Part shown: positions 51,415 to 63,107 of the stretch, one piece after another
How the letters are laid out: each line of letters begins with the position of its first letter
How positions within the stretch are numbered: position 1 is the first letter of the stretch
Source: an uncultured SAR86 cluster bacterium
Lineage (GTDB): Bacteria > Pseudomonadota > Gammaproteobacteria > Magnimaribacterales > Magnimaribacteraceae
DNA length: 64,000 nt
Direction: 5' to 3'
Assembly: GCA_938048695.1 (NCBI GenBank)
Contig: CALIUO010000007.1
Coordinates: 111,556 to 175,555, forward strand
Notes under the pieces: generated by a model
What the model saw: the letters and a program-made list of their open reading frames with translations, nothing else
Database searches by the model: none
What the model was told of the DNA's origin: nothing
Made by a program: the position numbers and the translations under genes

Positions 51415-52098
51415 TTATGAAACTACTCCTTTAAGTAGAGGGACAAATAAAACATCCTCAAGTCTTTCTTCTATAAATTCATTTTTTGTTACACGCTTAA
51501 CAAGAGTAAGGACCTGCGAATTACTATCACCCACAGGTAAAATTAACTTTCCCCCTATCTTGAGTCGCTTTTTTAAGTTATTTGGCACTTCAAGAGGTGC
51601 AGCTGCAGATAAGATTGCATCATATTCTTGATCATCTAAATTATTTGCATCATCTAGCTTAAAATTTACATTTGTAACCTTTAGCTTTTTAAGTATCTTT
51701 TTTGCCTTTTCTTGAAGAGGCTCTATTCTCTCAATTGAAGTCACTTTTTTTGAAAAAATAGAGAGTAAATATGTCTGATAACCGCATCCAGTGCCTATTT
51801 CAAGAGTATTTTGAAGAGGTATTTCAGAAAGTCGCTCATCGGAAATAAGGCATTCTGTCATTCTTGCCACAATGTAAGGTTGTGAAATAGTTTGCTGATA
51901 ACCTATGGGTAAAGCTAAATCTTCATATGCTCTGGTAGAAAGAGCTTCATCTAAAAAAAGATGCCTAGGACTATCTCTCATAGCTTCCAATATCCTAACA
52001 TCTGAGATTCCCTTTTCAGTTAACCTTTCTATAAGTCTCTGTCTGGTGCGTAAGGAAGTCATACCTTGTCCTTGCATTGTATCTTTGTCTAAACTCAT
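51415..52098 (-). CDS. pcm: Protein-L-isoaspartate O-methyltransferase
   Basis: QTISQPYIVARMTE; LEIGTGCGYQTYLLS; ILSAAAPLEVP. Confidence 0.94.
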   Translation of the reverse strand: MSLDKDTMQGQGMTSLRTRQRLIERLTEKGISDVRILEAMRDSPRHLFLDEALSTRAYEDLALPIGYQQTISQPYIVARMTECLISDERLSEIPLQNTLEIGTGCGYQTYLLSIFSKKVTSIERIEPLQEKAKKILKKLKVTNVNFKLDDANNLDDQEYDAILSAAAPLEVPNNLKKRLKIGGKLILPVGDSNSQVLTLVKRVTKNEFIEERLEDVLFVPLLKGVVS

Positions 52099-52865
52099 TT
52101 CTTTTCTAAATTAAAACTTTGATTTATGACTTCTTGTATTGAAAAACTTGGATTAATGGGAGAAATGGATACCATGTTTTTTTCCAGAGCATGAATATCT
52201 GATTTCTCATCATTCTCAGGATATGAATCTCTATGTGAAGTCCAATACGTTTTTTTACCAGAATTATCTTCAATAATTTGAGGGGGGTTTCTGGAACCCC
52301 AAGAGCCTATTGTAGTTATTTTATATTCAAGATCATTTGAAAATTCTACATTTGGTGTATTTATATTCAACACTATAGAAGGATCAATATTTTCTAGTTT
52401 ATAGTTTTGCAGTAAATCTAAAACAACTTTTGCAGAAGTGGTGTAATTTGGTTCCATATATTTTTTAGAGCCTGGTTGATGAAATGCTGCAGCAGAGATA
52501 GCTATGGATGGATAAGTTAATCCAGTTGCTTCAAGTGCTGCTCCGACAGTTCCAGAGTAAAGCAGGTCTTCTCCCATATTGGCGCCTAAATTTATTCCAC
52601 TAATAACGAGGTCAGGCTTCCATGGAGATAATTCATGAATGCCTAAATAAACACAATCTGCCGGTTTTCCTGTAACTGACAGAAAGCCATTGGAATGTTC
52701 AGTAACATCCATGGGTGAGTTTGTTGTTATTGAGCAACCTGCACCACTATTATTAATTTCCGGAGCAACTACAAACAATTCTGCAAAATTTCTAAGAGTC
52801 TCATATAGAACTTTAAGTCCTGGTGCCTCAAATCCGTCATCATTAGATAATAATATTTTTAACAT
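52095..52865 (-). CDS. surE: 5'/3'-nucleotidase SurE
   Basis: MLKILLSNDDGFEAPGLKVLYETL; VSGINLGANMGEDLLYSGTVGAALE. Confidence 0.95.
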   Translation of the reverse strand: MLKILLSNDDGFEAPGLKVLYETLRNFAELFVVAPEINNSGAGCSITTNSPMDVTEHSNGFLSVTGKPADCVYLGIHELSPWKPDLVISGINLGANMGEDLLYSGTVGAALEATGLTYPSIAISAAAFHQPGSKKYMEPNYTTSAKVVLDLLQNYKLENIDPSIVLNINTPNVEFSNDLEYKITTIGSWGSRNPPQIIEDNSGKKTYWTSHRDSYPENDEKSDIHALEKNMVSISPINPSFSIQEVINQSFNLEKK

Positions 52866-53341
52866 TTGTCAGATCTATCTATTAAAACCATACAGTGACA
52901 TGAGATCCCTTCTAGCTTGCCTTCAAATCCTAATTCGTCTGTTGTAGTTGCCTTACAACTTATCTTCTCAATTTCGATTTGCAATGCATCTGATAAATTT
53001 TTTCTTATTGCCTGACGATATGGGAGAAGTTTAGGAACTTGTCCAACGTAAGTTATATCAACGTTATTAATTTTATAACTGTCATGACTAAGCTTATCTA
53101 AAACAGTTGATAACAATGAAAGGCTTGAAATATCCTTAAAATTATCATCATCAGAAGGGAAAAAAGTTCCTAGATCTCCATAGGCAGCGGCACCTAACAA
53201 GGCATCTATCAAAGAGTGAACGATGATATCTCCATCCGAATGTGCTTCTATTGAATAATCACATTTTATATCAACGCCTCCTAAAATCATTCCGTTTCCA
53301 GATTTGATTTTATGTGCGTCATAACCATGTCCAATTCGCAT
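52859..53341 (-). CDS. ispF: 2-C-methyl-D-erythritol 2,4-cyclodiphosphate synthase
   Basis: MRIGHGYDAHKI; AHSDGDIIVHSLIDALLGAAAYGDLGTFFP; KATTTDELGFEGKLEGI. Confidence 0.96.
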   Translation of the reverse strand: MRIGHGYDAHKIKSGNGMILGGVDIKCDYSIEAHSDGDIIVHSLIDALLGAAAYGDLGTFFPSDDDNFKDISSLSLLSTVLDKLSHDSYKINNVDITYVGQVPKLLPYRQAIRKNLSDALQIEIEKISCKATTTDELGFEGKLEGISCHCMVLIDRSDKC

Positions 53342-53345
53342 TTGT

Positions 53346-54038
53346 TTATTCCTTAATATTTTGAATTAAGTATTCTGCTAATTGTAAATCTTCTTCATGG
53401 GTAATTTTTATATTTTTAGAAGAACAGCTATAAAGAAAAACCTCATCTTTTATTTCATCAAATAATGAGGACTCATCAGTTATGTTTTTATAATCCTCAG
53501 GGTATCGACTATAAGCATTATTCAGATTTTCATATTTAAAGATTTGAGGTGTTTGCGCTTGCCAGATGATTGAACGATCAGCAGAACCATCAATATTTTT
53601 TCCATCAACAGACAATTTCAACGTATCCGTACTAGGACTAGCAAAGATCATACCTGCAAAGTTAGAAGAACAAAATAACTTCAAGAATTTATCAACATCC
53701 CCTTTAATTAAACAAGGTCGGGCTGCATCATGTATTAATACATTCATAGATGATTGGGCTTCAGATATTTTATCGAAACACTTTCGAACTGATTCCGCCC
53801 TAGACTGTCCACCCTCGATGATTTCTATTCGAGAATCTTTTGTTAAATCTTTAGGGATTGCATTTAAATTAGATACTGCAATTATTATTTTTTTACATTC
53901 CTTAAAATTTAAAAAAAGTTCTAAAGAATAATTAATTACAAGTTTCTGACCGATCTTCAGATATTGTTTCGGTATGTCTGAGCCAAAACGCTCACCATTT
54001 CCTGCACTAGGTATTATTACTGTAAAGGCCTCTATCAA
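53346..54038 (-). CDS. ispD: 2-C-methyl-D-erythritol 4-phosphate cytidylyltransferase
   Basis: VIIPSAGNGERFGSDIPKQYLKI; VLIHDAARPCL; QAQTPQIF. Confidence 0.94.
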   Translation of the reverse strand: MIEAFTVIIPSAGNGERFGSDIPKQYLKIGQKLVINYSLELFLNFKECKKIIIAVSNLNAIPKDLTKDSRIEIIEGGQSRAESVRKCFDKISEAQSSMNVLIHDAARPCLIKGDVDKFLKLFCSSNFAGMIFASPSTDTLKLSVDGKNIDGSADRSIIWQAQTPQIFKYENLNNAYSRYPEDYKNITDESSLFDEIKDEVFLYSCSSKNIKITHEEDLQLAEYLIQNIKE

Positions 54039-54039
54039 T

Positions 54040-54390
54040 TTATCTATCTGTTGAATTGTCGTCTTTAACTTCTTCTTTGAACACGTAGAACTTTTCGCCA
54101 GGCTTTATCAACCCAAGTTCGGTCCTCGCAACACCCTCTAAAGCATCTTTTCCTGAATTAAGCTTTTTCTTCTCTTTAACTAACTCTTCATTTGCTTCTT
54201 TGATTAAGTCTGCTTCTAGCTCTACTGAAGCTATCTCCTTCTTTAAATCTTGTAAATTGCTATAACTGTAAGAACCAAACCAATACTGATATTGAGTAGC
54301 ACCTAGAATCAAACTGAGAACTAAAAATGAACCTGAGAATAAAGGAGCAGATTTAATCGAATTTACTGACCCTCTTATTAACCTATACAT
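54040..54390 (-). CDS. ftsB: Cell division protein FtsB
   Basis: N-terminal TM, coiled coil, [18 protein letters not shown]; between eno and ispD. Confidence 0.9.
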   Translation of the reverse strand: MYRLIRGSVNSIKSAPLFSGSFLVLSLILGATQYQYWFGSYSYSNLQDLKKEIASVELEADLIKEANEELVKEKKKLNSGKDALEGVARTELGLIKPGEKFYVFKEEVKDDNSTDR

Positions 54391-55649
54391 AAATCTGATT
54401 GAGCTTCTATCATGAGTAATCTATTGTATTTAGCTACTCTATCTGACCTTGATGGTGCTCCAGTTTTTATTTGTCCGGAAGCTACTCCAACAGACAAATC
54501 GGCTATGAATGTATCCTCAGTCTCTCCAGATCTATGTGAGATGACTGTAGTAAATTGATTATCAACTGCGATTTTTATAGCTTCAAAAGTTTCCAGAAGA
54601 GTACCAATTTGATTTACCTTCACCAGTACAGAGTTTGCAGAACCTTCATCTATACCTTGTTTGATCCTTTTAGGATTTGTAACAAATAAATCGTCACCTA
54701 CTAACTGTATCTTAGGGCCAATAGACTGAGTCATATCAGACCACCCCTTCCAATCATCTTCATCAAGACCATCTTCAACAGACTTTATAGGATATTTTTT
54801 ACAGAGCTCTTCTATATATCCTGTCATTTGAGATGAGCTAAGTGTTTTATTCATCCCAACAAGGTTGTACTTTGAGTCTGAATAAAATTCAGTCGCGGCA
54901 ATATCTAAACATAAAGCAACTTGATCTCCAGGTCTATATCCGGCTTTTTCTATGGCTGTCATTATCAGATCTAGAGCCTCTTCAGGAGATTTTAAATTTG
55001 GAGCAAATCCTCCTTCATCACCTACTGAAGTGCTAAGTCCTTTTGATTTTAGTATATTTTTTAGTGTGTGAAATATTTCCACTCCAGAGCGTAAGGTTTC
55101 TGAAAAAGAATCAAAGCCAGTTGGTTGAATCATAAACTCTTGGAAATCAATGGGATTATCGGCATGGGCTCCTCCGTTTAGAATATTCATCATTGGAACA
55201 GGTAAAGAAGAAACTACTTCTTTACCACTAAACTCAGAGTACTTATCGTTAATGAATTCATACAATGGTATTTTTTTTGAAATGGAAGCGGCCTTAGCGC
55301 ATGCCATAGAAACTGCAAGAATGGCATTAGCTCCCAAATTATTCTTGTTTTCAGTCCCATCACATTCAATGAGCAATCTATCGTTTACCAACAGATCCTC
55401 AACATCTTTTCCTTTTAATAGCTCAGAAATTTCCTTGTTTATAGAGTCAACTGCTCTTAGAACGCCTTTGCCTAAATATCTTGATTTATCTTCATCTCTC
55501 TTTTCATTTGCTTCATGTTGGCCAGTAGATGCGCCTGAAGGAACAAATGCTGTACCAGAAGTAGAATCATCAAGATTAACATTTGCACCAACCGTAGGAT
55601 TTCCTCTTGAATCTATAACTTCAAAGCCTTCAATAGATTTAATTTTCAT
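54378..55649 (-). CDS. eno: Enolase
   Basis: [46 protein letters not shown]. Confidence 0.97.
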   Translation of the reverse strand: MKIKSIEGFEVIDSRGNPTVGANVNLDDSTSGTAFVPSGASTGQHEANEKRDEDKSRYLGKGVLRAVDSINKEISELLKGKDVEDLLVNDRLLIECDGTENKNNLGANAILAVSMACAKAASISKKIPLYEFINDKYSEFSGKEVVSSLPVPMMNILNGGAHADNPIDFQEFMIQPTGFDSFSETLRSGVEIFHTLKNILKSKGLSTSVGDEGGFAPNLKSPEEALDLIMTAIEKAGYRPGDQVALCLDIAATEFYSDSKYNLVGMNKTLSSSQMTGYIEELCKKYPIKSVEDGLDEDDWKGWSDMTQSIGPKIQLVGDDLFVTNPKRIKQGIDEGSANSVLVKVNQIGTLLETFEAIKIAVDNQFTTVISHRSGETEDTFIADLSVGVASGQIKTGAPSRSDRVAKYNRLLMIEAQSDLCIG

Positions 55650-55658
55650 TTATGTTTC

Positions 55659-58174
<2,516 letters not shown>

Positions 58175-58220
58175 TTACAGGTTAACAAAAACCCGCTATG
58201 CGAACAACTTAATTCTAAAA

Positions 58221-59297
58221 TTAAGCAGAGAGATCAAGAGGTTTTTCAAGGTCGGCCCAGGAAATATCTCCATCAGAGGAATGTGATTCAAACTCTAAAA
58301 CGCCTAACTTGTCATAGAGAGGTCTAACTTTATCTGTAAGTAAGCCTATACGAGAAAGATTTGGAACTACTCTAGAGAATAATAGTCGCTGAAACTCTGT
58401 TGCAAAACCTGCTTTATTGGAAAATTCTCTCGCTTCGTCCTCATTCCAACCAAATCGTCTGAAGACATCTGTAGGAAAGAGTCTTTCTTTACTGATTACA
58501 CAAGCTTCGTATGCAAACATTGCCCTGTCTTCTCTTTCTTCATCAGTAAGATTCTCTATAAAGTCTTCTAGATAATTAACTCCAAATGTTACATGCCTTG
58601 CCTCATCTCGGATAATTAAATGAAGAATATCTCTTAATACTGGGTCAGGAGTAACTGCTTTTGCAGTATTAAATGCTGCTAACGCCAAACCTTCTATAAT
58701 AATCTGCATACCAATTAACTTAAGATCCCATCTTTCGTCAGTAAGTATTTTGTCTAATAGACTTTTTAGACCCGCTCCAACTGGGTACATTAGTTTAGAT
58801 CTAGTTTGTATATATTTAGTGAAAGCTTCGACATGCCTTGCTTCATCAAATGCCTGAGAAGCGGCATAGAGCTTAGCTTGATATGTAGGTGCACACGAAA
58901 CAAGCTGAGATGCCACGAGCAACGCTCCTTGCTCACCATGTAGAAATTGACTAAATTGACTCGCTCCTCTGTGCCTTAAAAATTCTCTTTTTTCTTCTTG
59001 AGTGAGCTTTTTGTAAGGAGGATATTCATCCCAAAACATTGGGGGTACTTCATCTGAGACGACGATAGGCCTTTCCCAATCAATATCCATAGAAACATTC
59101 CAGTTAAGTTTTTTTCCCAACTCGTATAATTTAGCAATCCTATTATCTTGAACGGAATAGTCCCAATTATAAGTACCGGTTAAGGGAGTTTTGAATATTT
59201 CGGCTATATCTTCTACCTCTTCAGAACTCAAAATTGGTTCGTCTTGATCATAATCTCTAATCTTTCTTGGAGTTTCTTTTGTGTATTCTATTTTCAT
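58221..59297 (-). CDS. Ferritin-like diiron protein (R2/oxygenase-like)
   Basis: GEQGALLVASQLV ... FDEARHVEAF ... IIIEGLALAAF ... RDEARHVTFGV: paired E / DExxH ligand pattern. Confidence 0.82.
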   Translation of the reverse strand: MKIEYTKETPRKIRDYDQDEPILSSEEVEDIAEIFKTPLTGTYNWDYSVQDNRIAKLYELGKKLNWNVSMDIDWERPIVVSDEVPPMFWDEYPPYKKLTQEEKREFLRHRGASQFSQFLHGEQGALLVASQLVSCAPTYQAKLYAASQAFDEARHVEAFTKYIQTRSKLMYPVGAGLKSLLDKILTDERWDLKLIGMQIIIEGLALAAFNTAKAVTPDPVLRDILHLIIRDEARHVTFGVNYLEDFIENLTDEEREDRAMFAYEACVISKERLFPTDVFRRFGWNEDEAREFSNKAGFATEFQRLLFSRVVPNLSRIGLLTDKVRPLYDKLGVLEFESHSSDGDISWADLEKPLDLSA

Positions 59298-59404
59298 AAA
59301 TTTTTGATACCTTTAGATAATGATTATACAAATTTAAATGTCATAGGAAACAACAACATGAGTCAGTTTTCTGACAGAAAGACGAGGAGTAATAACTTTT
59401 TATT

Positions 59405-60811
59405 TTATGAAGGAAATGGATCTTCGTTATCTTCGTAATAAGGAGGCGGGAATCTTTCTGTATTGGCTAAATTCTGAAAAGTGGCTGTATTTTCGACAAA
59501 TGCAACAGGCACGGCCTTGGTTGGTCCATTCCTTTGTTTAGCTATATTCACCTCAGCTTTTCCTTTACTTTCCAAGTCTGTGGGATCGTAGTAAGAATGC
59601 CTATATAAAAACGCTATAACATCAGCGTCTTGCTCAATGGCACCTGAATCTCTTAGATCTGCTAATATTGGTCGCTTATTAGGCCTAGTTTCTACTGCCC
59701 TATTTAACTGAGATAAGGCAATGACAGGTACATTTAATTCCTTTGCAAGCGCTTTTAGTGATCTACTAATTTCACTGATTTCTGCTACTCTATTATCTCC
59801 TCTGCCTGGGACTTGCATAAGTTGAAGATAATCAATGACTATCATGGCAAGATCATCGTTCTCTCTTTTTACCCTTCTAGCCCTTGCTCTTATTTCTGAA
59901 GGAGATAAAGCAGGAGTGTCATCCAATAAAATGCTTTTTTGACTCAACACCGACAAAGCTTTGTCTATACCTTCCCAGTCATGTTCTTCTAATTGTCCTC
60001 GCATCAACCTTTGAAGATCAATACTAGATATACTTGATATAAACCTTCTTACAACTTGTTCAGAGGACATCTCCATACTAAATAACAATACAGTTTGATC
60101 AGTTTGACGGGCTACGTTTTCAGCAATATTAAATGCAAAAGCAGTTTTTCCCATCGAAGGTCTACCAGCAATAATGATTAAATCAGACTTTTGGAAGCCT
60201 AGAGTTACTTCGTCAATTTCTGTAAAACCTGTACTGACTCCTACTAAAGAACTCCCACTTTCAGACGATTCTTGAATTTCCGTATAGACTTGTCCGAGTA
60301 GTTCTTTTACTTCTTTTGGGCCGACAGATCTATTTAAGTCGTCTCTGAGGCTTAATATCTTCTCCTCAGCTTCATCAATGATCCTATCACTTCCTGAAGC
60401 ATCAGATTCTTTAGCAACTTTGGAAATATTGTCTGCTGCAATTATAAGACGTCTTAGATTTGATCGTTGTTTGATGATATCAGCATAACTTTGAATATTT
60501 GCAACACTGGGAGTTTCTCTAGCCAAAAGAGCAAGGTAATCTTTACCGCCAGAGTTAATCAATTTTGGTAGATCTCCATTTCCCTCTATAGCCTCTTGTA
60601 CAGTAATGACATCAACGGGCTTTCCTGCATCTTGGAGGTCATGGATTGTTCGATAAATCAGTTTATGCTCTTCTTTGTGAAAGTCATCTTCTTTGACAAG
60701 ATCAGAAACAACATCCCATGTCTCGTTTTTGAGCATAATACCGCCAAGAACAGCTTTCTCAGCTTCTGTGGAGTAAGGTAATTCTCGATTTGATATGTTT
60801 TCTAACGCCAT
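59405..60811 (-). CDS. dnaB: Replicative DNA helicase
   Basis: PYSTEAEKAVLGGIML; IIAGRPSMGKTAFAFNIAE; VIALSQLNRAVETRPNKRPILADLRDSGAIEQDADVIAFLYR. Confidence 0.97.
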   Translation of the reverse strand: MALENISNRELPYSTEAEKAVLGGIMLKNETWDVVSDLVKEDDFHKEEHKLIYRTIHDLQDAGKPVDVITVQEAIEGNGDLPKLINSGGKDYLALLARETPSVANIQSYADIIKQRSNLRRLIIAADNISKVAKESDASGSDRIIDEAEEKILSLRDDLNRSVGPKEVKELLGQVYTEIQESSESGSSLVGVSTGFTEIDEVTLGFQKSDLIIIAGRPSMGKTAFAFNIAENVARQTDQTVLLFSMEMSSEQVVRRFISSISSIDLQRLMRGQLEEHDWEGIDKALSVLSQKSILLDDTPALSPSEIRARARRVKRENDDLAMIVIDYLQLMQVPGRGDNRVAEISEISRSLKALAKELNVPVIALSQLNRAVETRPNKRPILADLRDSGAIEQDADVIAFLYRHSYYDPTDLESKGKAEVNIAKQRNGPTKAVPVAFVENTATFQNLANTERFPPPYYEDNEDPFPS

Positions 60812-60873
60812 AACCTTTTTTTGAGGAAAGGCGTTAATTCTCCCACTGGAGTAACTTTAAAACAAGTGGCTTT

Positions 60874-61329
60874 TTAAGTTTCTTCAGAAGCTACAATTTG
60901 CAATGCAATAGGCACTATAACTTCAGGATGAAGTTCAATATCTACAGAATATTCTCCTACCTCTTTCAAAACACCTTCGGGCAATCTAACAGAACTTTTC
61001 TCAATTTCGTAACCCTGATCAGATAAGGTATCTGCAATCTCTCTGGTACCTATAGAACCATATAAGGTTCCTTCTTCAGAAACTTGAGCAGATATTGTTA
61101 AAGATAAAGAATGCATTTTTTCTGCTTGTTGCAAGGCAGCATCCTTTCTATCAGCTTCAGCAGAGAGAAGTGCTTCTTTTCTCTTCTCATATTCTGCTTT
61201 GTTTTCATCGTCAGCTCTTACAGCTTTTCCAGTAGGAATAAGAAAATTTCTTCCGTAACCAGCCTTGACGTTAACTAAGTCTCCAGGGTCACCCAATTGG
61301 GCTACTTTTTCTAATAATATTACTTCCAT
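60874..61329 (-). CDS. rplI: 50S ribosomal protein L9
   Basis: MEVILLEKVAQLGDPGDLVNVKAGYGRNFLIPTGKA. Confidence 0.97.
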   Translation of the reverse strand: MEVILLEKVAQLGDPGDLVNVKAGYGRNFLIPTGKAVRADDENKAEYEKRKEALLSAEADRKDAALQQAEKMHSLSLTISAQVSEEGTLYGSIGTREIADTLSDQGYEIEKSSVRLPEGVLKEVGEYSVDIELHPEVIVPIALQIVASEET

Positions 61330-61332
61330 GGC

Positions 61333-61596
61333 TTAATTGTAGTGTGAATCAGTATAAGGCAATAAAGCAAGATGTCTGGCCCTTTTAACAGCCTTGTTTA
61401 GCTGTCTTTGGTATTTCGCAGAAGTTCCGGTCATCCTAGCTGGAATGATCTTACCTGTTTCGGTTACATATTCTTTTAGAAGTTTAATGTCTTTAAAATC
61501 TATTTCTTCGATACCCAAAGAAGTGAACTTACAATATTTTGGCCTATTATCGAAATCACTTTTTCTTTTGAAATTCTTTTTCTGTTTTTTTGCCAT
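61333..61596 (-). CDS. rpsR: 30S ribosomal protein S18
   Basis: [48 protein letters not shown]. Confidence 0.97.
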   Translation of the reverse strand: MAKKQKKNFKRKSDFDNRPKYCKFTSLGIEEIDFKDIKLLKEYVTETGKIIPARMTGTSAKYQRQLNKAVKRARHLALLPYTDSHYN

Positions 61597-62078
61597 TATT
61601 CCGCCTCCTCTTTAACTTCTTCCTTAGTATCTTTTGGTTCATCAGACTTAGTTACATCTGCTGAGGATAAGGGTTTAGAAGCTGCTTGAGCTTCTTGATC
61701 AACAGCTTTATTGGCTGCCTCTTTAGCCTCTTGATATGAGTCCTTTTCATTATCTTCTTTTGTCTGAGTTAACAGTGCTGAAGTGTCTTTATGGGCTTTA
61801 TTTACGCTCAATATTAAGTTTCTGATTATTGAATCATTGAACTTGAAAGAACTTTTTATTTCATCAATGGTCTCTTGATTGCACTCTATGTTAAGCAAAC
61901 CATAACTTGCTTTGAATTGGTCTTGTATGGGATAAGCAAGTTTTCTATTTCCAATATTTTCTGCTCTGTGCACATTGCCTCCAGAGTCATTGACAGATTT
62001 TTCTAGTTTAGAGATTATAGATGATGTCTGATCGGACTGATCAGGATGGACTAAAAATACAATTTCGTAGTTTCTCAT
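61596..62078 (-). CDS. rpsF: 30S ribosomal protein S6 with C-terminal acidic tail
   Basis: [39 protein letters not shown]; followed by a low-complexity tail ending KEEVKEEAE. Confidence 0.95.
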   Translation of the reverse strand: MRNYEIVFLVHPDQSDQTSSIISKLEKSVNDSGGNVHRAENIGNRKLAYPIQDQFKASYGLLNIECNQETIDEIKSSFKFNDSIIRNLILSVNKAHKDTSALLTQTKEDNEKDSYQEAKEAANKAVDQEAQAASKPLSSADVTKSDEPKDTKEEVKEEAE

Positions 62079-62098
62079 TGTTTTCCTCTTGGTTAAAA

Positions 62099-62122
62099 GC
62101 TCTCATGAAACCCATGTAGAGC
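62099..62122 (-). promoter_or_regulatory. Hairpin in the rpsF 5' leader
   Basis: Minus strand GCTCT-A-CATG-GGTTT-CATG-AGAGC: 9 bp with one bulged A, about 20 nt before the rpsF ATG. Confidence 0.45.
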
Positions 62123-62153
62123 AAGGTGGTGCCAATTTTATTGGTATGCAGTC

Positions 62154-63107
62154 TTATTTGCAAGATAAATACAGAACTTTAATAACCATATCATCAAACG
62201 AAAGGCCTGCGTATGATGCTGCTTTAGGAAAAAGACTGGTCTCTGTAAGTCCAGGCACGGTATTGACTTCTATTATCTGAAAATTACCCTCTCTGTCTTC
62301 AATGAAATCAACCCTCCCCCAATGGTTACAGCCAAGAGATGAAAATGCATGCCATGCAAAATCTTTGATTTCTTCAAGTTTAGAACCTTCGACATCAGCT
62401 TTTATATATTCAGTACCTTGGTCAGCATATTTCGAATCAAAATCATAAAAATCACCTGAAGGTTTGATATGAATCGGGTGAAAAACTTCATCTCCCAAAA
62501 TAGAAACTGTTAGTTCCCTCCCTTCAACAAATGCTTCTACTAATATAGATGAATCAAATTTAGATGCTTGCTTCATAGAAGCTTCAAGACTGCCTTTACC
62601 AGGTCTCACTATAGATATACCAAAACTTGATCCTTCATTCGCTGGTTTAACAACAAAAGTCTTATCCAATGCAGTAATGTCTTCTTCTCCAGATAAGTGT
62701 GGAGTTAATTTCATGTTGGGATTACCTACATTAATTATTTCTACGAAGTCTGGAGTTGGCAGTAATAATTCCCTCCATATCTTTTTAGCCTCAATTTTAT
62801 TGAGTGAGGTTTTGCAAGATTGTGAGTTACTACCTGTATATAGAATATTTTTCGATTCAAGAATCTCTTGAATGAAGCCGTCTTCTCCACCCCTTCCATG
62901 TAGCGCTATGAATGCGAGGTCAAATTCATCAGATATATTCCTAGCTTCTTTTTCTGAAGTTAGGTCTAAATGAGTATATTCAAGAGATAATCTATCTAAG
63001 GACTCAGAAACTGCAGCTCCCGATCTAATAGATACTTCTCTTTCAGCAGACCATCCTCCGGATAAGAGTAATATCTTCTTACCTTCTAACTCTTTAATGT
63101 GATTCAC
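62154..63107 (-). CDS. ddl: D-alanine-D-alanine ligase
   Basis: LLSGGWSAEREVSIRSGAAV; LHGRGGEDGFIQEIL; FQIIEVNTVPGLTETSLFPKAA. Confidence 0.95.
   Translation of the reverse strand: MNHIKELEGKKILLLSGGWSAEREVSIRSGAAVSESLDRLSLEYTHLDLTSEKEARNISDEFDLAFIALHGRGGEDGFIQEILESKNILYTGSNSQSCKTSLNKIEAKKIWRELLLPTPDFVEIINVGNPNMKLTPHLSGEEDITALDKTFVVKPANEGSSFGISIVRPGKGSLEASMKQASKFDSSILVEAFVEGRELTVSILGDEVFHPIHIKPSGDFYDFDSKYADQGTEYIKADVEGSKLEEIKDFAWHAFSSLGCNHWGRVDFIEDREGNFQIIEVNTVPGLTETSLFPKAASYAGLSFDDMVIKVLYLSCK

Noticed and set aside
53566-53931. 121-aa plus-strand ORF
   Set aside because: Antisense to ispD; no domain signal.
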